NCBI GenBank assembly: GCA_003248805.1
Contig: QFQY01000026.1
Coordinates: 1-60,016, forward strand
Direction: 5' to 3'
Length of the DNA: 60,016 nucleotides
DNA from: Chelatococcus sp.
GTDB lineage: Bacteria > Pseudomonadota > Alphaproteobacteria > Rhizobiales > Beijerinckiaceae
The notes under the pieces: model-generated
Told to the model about the DNA's origin: nothing
Seen by the model: the letters and a program-made list of their open reading frames with translations, nothing else
Databases searched by the model: none
In this document: piece after piece, positions 54,632-60,016 of the stretch
Layout: every line of letters starts with the position of its first letter
Numbering within the stretch: the first letter of the stretch is position 1
Translations under genes and position numbers: made by a program

Positions 54632-54925
54632 ATGCATGTCAGCGGAAAGATGGTTCTCTGCCTCGTGCTCGGCGGGCTTGCCGTCGTGCAGATGTCCCCG
54701 CCGGCCCTCGCCCAGACATCTCAACCACAGCAACGCGCGCCGGGCGTGCCGCTCGCGCCGAACCCCTCGACCATCTACCGGGAGGAGCAGGGCAAGCCCG
54801 GCGTCGACAAACCGCCGCGCAAGCTCGACGCGCCGCAGGAGCGGGCGGCCGAGCAGGGCGCCCAGCGCCCCCTGCCGATGCCGAAGCCCGTGCCGTCGAT
54901 CATCGCGCCCGGCACCGGGCGGTGA
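54632..54925 (+). CDS. Small exported proline-rich hypothetical protein
   Basis: This 97-residue protein has a clear signal peptide (MHVSGKMVLCLVLGGLAVVQ then MSPPALA) and a Pro/Gln-rich mature part. GGAGG six bases before the ATG at 54632 supports this start over one at 54581. No family was recognised. It lies downstream of the OmpA-like gene in the same direction, with a 114-bp gap holding nothing recognisable. Confidence 0.7.
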   Translation: MHVSGKMVLCLVLGGLAVVQMSPPALAQTSQPQQRAPGVPLAPNPSTIYREEQGKPGVDKPPRKLDAPQERAAEQGAQRPLPMPKPVPSIIAPGTGR

Positions 54926-54961
54926 ACGATTGGGAAACCCCGCGGCGGTAGAGTCCGCCGC

Positions 54962-55174
54962 ATGGACTCCATCGCGACACAGTCTTCGGCCGATCTGGCC
55001 CGGCAGATTCTCACGCTGCAGGCCGCGTCCACGCAGAACGCGCTCCAGATCGAGATGCTGCGCCAGCAGTCTCAGGGCGATCAGGCCGTCGTCGCGCTGC
55101 TGGAAGGCGCGGCAAGCGCCTCGCCGGCCGCGCTGCCTCCAGGACAGGGCGGCAGCGTCGACGTCACCGTCTGA
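54962..55174 (+). CDS. Small YjfB-like putative motility protein
   Basis: This 70-residue protein (MDSIATQSSADLARQILTLQ, then ASTQNALQIEMLRQQ, with a GSVDV-type end) resembles the YjfB family annotated as putative motility protein. It is short and acidic without membrane segments. The role is unproven and no flagellar genes are nearby. Confidence 0.6.
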   Translation: MDSIATQSSADLARQILTLQAASTQNALQIEMLRQQSQGDQAVVALLEGAASASPAALPPGQGGSVDVTV

Positions 55175-55213
55175 CGGCTTGCGCCGGCCACGGTCACCTC
55201 CTAGCATCGATCT

Positions 55214-55303
<90 letters not shown>

Positions 55304-55353
55304 CGGCGCGGGCACGCCCGTATCCGCATCACAGCGCTGAACCGTCAGACGCC

Positions 55354-55387
55354 GGATCTCCTGAGCCTTGGACCAAGGAGGAGATCC
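55354..55387 (+). promoter_or_regulatory. Ribosome-binding-site sequestering hairpin of thiC
   Basis: GGATCTCCT (55354-55362) pairs with AGGAGATCC (55379-55387), then a GAG bulge, and CCTT with AAGG around GGACC. The AAGGAGG ribosome binding site is buried in the stem directly before the ATG, so the riboswitch probably acts on translation. Confidence 0.75.
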
Positions 55388-55388
55388 C

Positions 55389-57287
55389 ATGAACGCACAT
55401 AGCAAACCCCAGAGGAACGGCGTCACGACAGCGCCGCAGCGCGTAACCACCGGACCGATCGCCGGCTCCCGGAAGATCTATGTGTCTCCGCCGGACCATC
55501 CCGACATGCGCGTGCCCTTTCGGGAAGTGGTCCTGTCGACCGACACCGAGCCTCCGGTGCGGATCTACGATCCCTCCGGCCCCTTCACCGAGACCGACGC
55601 GGCGATCGACCTGAACGCCGGCCTGCCGCAGCCGCGACGCGCCTGGCTCGACGGGCGTGGCCTCGCGCGCGTGACGGGACGGGCCGTGACGGCCGCCGAC
55701 AACGGCAACATCTCCGCCGAACAGCTCGTTCCCGCCTGCCCGGCGGAGCGCCCCGTGCTGATGGCGAAGCCCGGCCAGATGGCGACGCAATACGAGTTCG
55801 CCAAGGCCGGCATCGTGACCCCCGAGATGATCTATGTCGCGCACCGCGAAAATCTCGGGCGCGCCGCGATGCTGGAGGGGGCCCGCGAGCGGCATGCCGA
55901 TGGCGAAAGCTTCGGCGCCAACGTGCCCGCATTCGTGACGCCGGAATTCGTTCGCGAGGAGATCGCCCGTGGCCGGGCCATCATTCCGGCCAACATCAAC
56001 CACCCCGAACTCGAGCCAATGGCGATCGGCCGCAACTTCCTGGTCAAGATCAACGCCAATATCGGCAACTCCGCCGTCACTTCCGGCGCCGCCGAGGAGG
56101 TCGAGAAGCTGGTCTGGGCGATCCGCTGGGGCGCGGACACGGTCATGGACCTCTCGACCGGACGCAACATCCACAACATCCGCTCCTGGATCCTGCGCAA
56201 CTCGCCGGTCCCGATCGGCACCGTGCCGATCTACCAGGCGCTGGAGAAGGTCGGCGGCGACCCCGTCAGGCTCGACTGGGAGGTGTTCAAGGACACGCTG
56301 ATCGAGCAGGCGGAGCAGGGCGTCGACTATTTCACCATCCATGCCGGCGTCAGGCTCGCCTATGTCCCGCTGACCGCGAACCGCGTCACGGGAATCGTCT
56401 CGCGCGGCGGCTCGATCATGGCGCGCTGGTGCCTGGCGCATCACCGGGAGAGCTTCCTCTACGAGCGTTTCGACGAGATCTGCGAGATCATGCGGCGCTA
56501 CGACGTCTCGTTCTCGCTCGGCGACGGATTGCGTCCGGGCTCGATCGCCGATGCCAACGATCGCGCCCAGTTCGCCGAGCTGGAGACGCTCGGCGAACTC
56601 ACGAGGACGGCCTGGGACACGGGCTGCCAGGTCATGATCGAGGGGCCAGGCCATGTGCCGATGCACGAGATCAAGGAGAACATGGACAAGCAGCTGCGGG
56701 AGTGCGGGGAGGCGCCGTTCTACACGCTGGGACCGCTGACCACCGACATCGCGCCAGGCTACGACCACATCACCTCCGGCATCGGCGCGGCCATGATCGG
56801 CTGGTATGGCTGCGCCATGCTCTGCTACGTCACGCCCAAGGAGCATCTCGGCCTGCCCGACCGCGACGACGTCAAGACCGGCGTCGTGACCTATCGGATC
56901 GCGGCGCACGCCGCCGACCTCGCCAAGGGGCACCCGGCGGCCAGGATCCGGGACGACGCGCTGTCCAGGGCCCGCTTCGACTTCCGCTGGGAGGACCAGT
57001 TCAACCTGGCCCTCGATCCCGATACGGCGCGCAGCTTCCACGACGAGACGCTGCCGAAGGACGCTCACAAGGTCGCCCATTTCTGCTCTATGTGTGGTCC
57101 GAAGTTCTGCTCGATGAAGATCACGCAGGATCTGCGCGCGGAGGTGAGAGCGATGGGCGAGAATGAACGCGCCTCGCTCGATCAGGCCGCGGCGCAGGTC
57201 GAGAGCCGGAGGCTCGAAGGCATGGCGGCGAAATCAAGGGAGTTTCTCGACAGGGGCGGGGCGCTCTACCTGCGGGCGGACGAATGA
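55389..57287 (+). CDS. thiC: Phosphomethylpyrimidine synthase ThiC
   Basis: This 632-residue radical-SAM enzyme converts aminoimidazole ribotide to hydroxymethylpyrimidine phosphate. The non-canonical cluster motif is C566-x2-C569-x4-C574 (HFCSMCGPKFC) at the C-terminus. Core motifs include NINHPELEPMAIGRNF, NIGNSAVTSG and EGPGHVPMHEI. AAGGAGG lies upstream of the ATG at 55389. It is controlled by the upstream TPP riboswitch. Confidence 0.96.
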   Translation: MNAHSKPQRNGVTTAPQRVTTGPIAGSRKIYVSPPDHPDMRVPFREVVLSTDTEPPVRIYDPSGPFTETDAAIDLNAGLPQPRRAWLDGRGLARVTGRAVTAADNGNISAEQLVPACPAERPVLMAKPGQMATQYEFAKAGIVTPEMIYVAHRENLGRAAMLEGARERHADGESFGANVPAFVTPEFVREEIARGRAIIPANINHPELEPMAIGRNFLVKINANIGNSAVTSGAAEEVEKLVWAIRWGADTVMDLSTGRNIHNIRSWILRNSPVPIGTVPIYQALEKVGGDPVRLDWEVFKDTLIEQAEQGVDYFTIHAGVRLAYVPLTANRVTGIVSRGGSIMARWCLAHHRESFLYERFDEICEIMRRYDVSFSLGDGLRPGSIADANDRAQFAELETLGELTRTAWDTGCQVMIEGPGHVPMHEIKENMDKQLRECGEAPFYTLGPLTTDIAPGYDHITSGIGAAMIGWYGCAMLCYVTPKEHLGLPDRDDVKTGVVTYRIAAHAADLAKGHPAARIRDDALSRARFDFRWEDQFNLALDPDTARSFHDETLPKDAHKVAHFCSMCGPKFCSMKITQDLRAEVRAMGENERASLDQAAAQVESRRLEGMAAKSREFLDRGGALYLRADE

Positions 57288-58042
57288 CGGCGGGCGCGAC
57301 CGACGCCGGGCTCGTCACCGCCCTCGACGCCGCCACCGTCGCGACGGTGCTGGCCCGCGTGCGGGCCGGCCGTCCCCGCGTGCATTGCCTGACCAACACG
57401 GTGGCGCAGAACGTGACCGCCAACATGCTGCTCGCCTTCGGCGCGACGCCGTCGATGGCGAGCCATCCGGACGAGGTCGCGGCGGTGGCGGGCGGAGCCG
57501 GCGCGATCCTGATCAATCTCGGCACGATCAGCCCCGAGGGGGAGCGGGCCATTCCGCTGCTCTCCGCCGTCGCGCGCGAGCGCGGCAGGCCGGTCGTGCT
57601 CGATCCGGTCTTCGTCGAGCTCTCGCCCCTGCGGATGCGGCTCGCGCAGGAGGTGCTGCGCCTGCCCGGCGTCGTCCTGCGCGGCAACGCGGCCGAGATG
57701 CTGGCGCTGACGGGGCTGCTGGAACGGGCGCCGAGCGTGACACGCGCCACGACGGGCGAGATCGACCGCATCGAGGGACCGAGCGGGCGACTCGCCATCC
57801 CCTACGGGCACCCGCTGATGAGCCAGGTGACGGGGCTCGGCTGCGCGGCCAGCGCGCTGGTCGCCGCCTGCCTGGCCATCGAACCGGACCCGGTCATCGC
57901 GGCGGGAGCGGCCCTGACGGCCTATGGCATCGCCGGCGAGATCGCGGCCGAGCGCTGCCGGGCGCCGGGCAGCTTCGGGGTCGAGCTGATCGACGCCGTC
58001 GCGACCCTCGACGAAGCGGCGCTGCGCGACAGGATGGCGTGA
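57284..58042 (+). CDS. thiM: Hydroxyethylthiazole kinase ThiM
   Basis: This 252-residue kinase phosphorylates the thiazole moiety of thiamine for salvage. Motifs are LTNTVAQNVTANMLLAFGA, LDPVFVELSPLR, GNAAEMLAL and the anion-hole region MSQVTGLGCAASA. It overlaps thiC by four bases (ATGA), so the riboswitch controls both de novo pyrimidine synthesis and thiazole salvage. thiD and thiE are not in the window. Confidence 0.92.
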   Translation: MTAGATDAGLVTALDAATVATVLARVRAGRPRVHCLTNTVAQNVTANMLLAFGATPSMASHPDEVAAVAGGAGAILINLGTISPEGERAIPLLSAVARERGRPVVLDPVFVELSPLRMRLAQEVLRLPGVVLRGNAAEMLALTGLLERAPSVTRATTGEIDRIEGPSGRLAIPYGHPLMSQVTGLGCAASALVAACLAIEPDPVIAAGAALTAYGIAGEIAAERCRAPGSFGVELIDAVATLDEAALRDRMA

Positions 58043-58112
58043 AGCCGGAGCCGGCGGACGAACCGGCAAGGCGGGCTCACCCGCGACGCCTTGTGGGCTC
58101 GTTCTCGGCCCG

Positions 58113-59000
58113 CTACTGCGTCGACCCCAGGGGCAGCGGGCCCGAACGCGGCGCCGCAGGCGGGCGCGGCTTCGGCTTGGCGGCCGGCTTGGGCTCGGAC
58201 AGCCCGAGGCGTGCCCGGATCGAGGCGGCTCGCGCCTCGGTGATGCGGGCCCCGCAGAAGCCCAGCTGCCCCTCGCGCTGGTACTCCCGGCAGATCAGCT
58301 CGCGCTCGCCCGAGAAACCGGCCTGCTCGCGCGCGATCACGCGCTGCTCGACGGCGTCGGCGCGCGCGGTCAGCGCCTTGTAGCCTTCGCGCATGGCACG
58401 CTCGGCGGTGCCGCGTGCCTGCTCGATCTCCTTGGCGCGGCTCGTCAGCGTGCGCGAATCCGGACCCCACAGGCCGCGTGGATCGACACGGCAGGCGGCC
58501 GCCTCGACCATGCAGGGCTCCGCCGGCTCGACGACGAGAAAGGCTCCGTCCAGCACGTCGAAGACGATCGGGCAGACCGACGCCTCGAGCCGGTAGCGCG
58601 GCACGCCGGCCGGCCGGCCCTGCGCGACGACCGGAACGGGCTGCTCGCCGAAGGAGACGGCGCAGGGCTCGACCGGATTGTCCCGCTGGAAGCCCGCGAC
58701 ATTCAGCTTGAGACCGAACCCGGTCGCGGTCTTCGAAAACACGGCTTCACCCAGACCGCCGTTGCGGCGCAGGGAATGCCCGAGGATCGCCTCCTCGCCC
58801 GCCACCTTGATCGCCGGCATGGAAGGCGGACGCGGCGCGGCCGGCCCTTCCGCGCCGGGAGGCGCGGCCTGATGCGCGCCGGGCGGGTTGAACGGCTGGG
58901 CACCCGGCAGTTGCAGCGGCTGCGCCCCGGCGAAACCGAGGCCGCCGGCGAGGGCCAGGGCCGCGAGGCCGAGGGCTGAAACTGTCGAACGTGCGAACAT
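58113..59000 (-). CDS. Exported hypothetical protein
   Basis: This 295-residue protein has a signal peptide (MFARSTVSALGLAALALAGG, then LGFAGA), a proline-rich stretch (about 25-60), and a middle domain with cysteines in VEPCAVSF, ASVCPIVFDVL, AEPCMVEAAACRVDP and a C-terminal helical part with ELICREYQREGQLGFCGARI. No known family was recognised. The ATG at 59000 is chosen because it places the signal peptide first. It is convergent with thiM and divergent from dnaK. Confidence 0.72.
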   Translation of the reverse strand: MFARSTVSALGLAALALAGGLGFAGAQPLQLPGAQPFNPPGAHQAAPPGAEGPAAPRPPSMPAIKVAGEEAILGHSLRRNGGLGEAVFSKTATGFGLKLNVAGFQRDNPVEPCAVSFGEQPVPVVAQGRPAGVPRYRLEASVCPIVFDVLDGAFLVVEPAEPCMVEAAACRVDPRGLWGPDSRTLTSRAKEIEQARGTAERAMREGYKALTARADAVEQRVIAREQAGFSGERELICREYQREGQLGFCGARITEARAASIRARLGLSEPKPAAKPKPRPPAAPRSGPLPLGSTQ

Positions 59001-59328
59001 GCCGATCCGGGGGCGCGGGGCGCGGTTCGTATCCAAATGAAACAGCCGGGCGCCGGCAGCAAGGGCGCGGACGCAACACCTCGGCGGAATGATCCCCGAG
59101 GCCCGGCCGGAAGCCGTCATAATCGCTGACCTGAATCGCCGCGCCTGTCTTGCAAGGGCGGGAACACCCTCACTATATACGCCCACGAGAGGCGGTTTTC
59201 GGGCCGCCGCAACGTGGAATGCCGGTTCCGTTCGCCGCAAGCGCGGGTGCGGGCCGGTCCATGGGCCGGAGAGCTGCGCCAAAAGGCGTGGCCGTCCGGC
59301 GATCTGCTAATCGAAAGGGATCCCGTCC
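59001..59328. other. 328-bp intergenic region upstream of dnaK
   Basis: No gene is evident. It holds the heat-shock promoter at 59149-59178, about 150 bp of dnaK leader, and the promoter region of the divergent hypothetical gene. Confidence 0.6.
59149..59178 (+). promoter_or_regulatory. RpoH (sigma-32) type promoter of dnaK
   Basis: CTTGCAAG (59149-59156) and CACTATAT (59171-59178), with 18 bases between CTTG and the -10, match the alphaproteobacterial RpoH consensus CTTG-N17/18-CYTATNT. Confidence 0.75.

Positions 59329-60016
<688 letters not shown>

Overview
The window is GC-rich, gene-dense chromosomal DNA from an alphaproteobacterium, most likely a Hyphomicrobiales member close to Bosea (an inference from gene families, base composition and operon style, not from a marker gene). 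No rRNA, tRNA, phage, transposase or CRISPR array was recognised. Genes at both edges are cut: a branched-chain 2-oxoacid dehydrogenase E2 on the left and dnaK on the right.

Layout. (1) 1-4239: bkd operon (E1alpha, E1beta, E2) read leftwards, with a divergent Lrp-type regulator. (2) 4337-14347: a nicotinate catabolic island. NicAB-type nicotinate hydroxylase (molybdenum subunit fused to a three-haem cytochrome c) makes 6-hydroxynicotinate. A 6-hydroxynicotinate reductase and an enamidase, both of the type known from the anaerobe Eubacterium barkeri, would reduce and open the ring. A ferredoxin-NADP reductase sits between them, and the reductase operon also carries a UPF0280 (ApbE-like) protein and two tandem AA_synth proteins. 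A shared 22-bp operator-like sequence lies at both divergent promoters. (3) 14410-16035: exported alpha/beta hydrolase and divergent OhrR-like regulator with two palindromic sites. (4) 16048-26494: tetR, PHA synthase, MaoC-phosphotransacetylase fusion and acetate kinase on one strand, and phasin, HlyD adaptor, RbbA-like ABC protein and permease on the other, with an FNR/FixK-like box between. (5) 26585-34790: complete kdp potassium system, including KdpF and two more tiny membrane proteins. (6) 35133-41720: DsbD/ScsB-like reductase, an SDR, an SsuABC-type importer and a divergent Lrp-type regulator. (7) 41739-52554: a bidirectional amide/peptide utilisation module (SDR, ketopantoate-reductase-like, isoaspartyl peptidase, oligopeptide-binding protein, MarR regulator; opposite strand creatininase, two permeases, fused ATPase, NodB-type deacetylase). 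(8) 52673-60016: proline-rich OmpA-family protein, two small proteins, TPP riboswitch-thiC-thiM, an exported hypothetical protein, and dnaK behind an RpoH-type promoter.

The most interesting part is the nicotinate island. It joins an aerobic, cytochrome-linked first step to a reductive second half, and it places an ApbE-like protein next to a reductase whose characterised relative carries covalent flavin, suggesting a dedicated flavinylation partner. The second candidate system is the bidirectional amide/peptide module, whose substrate is unknown. Three copies of one 83-90 bp inverted repeat, plus two other repeat families, lie between operons.
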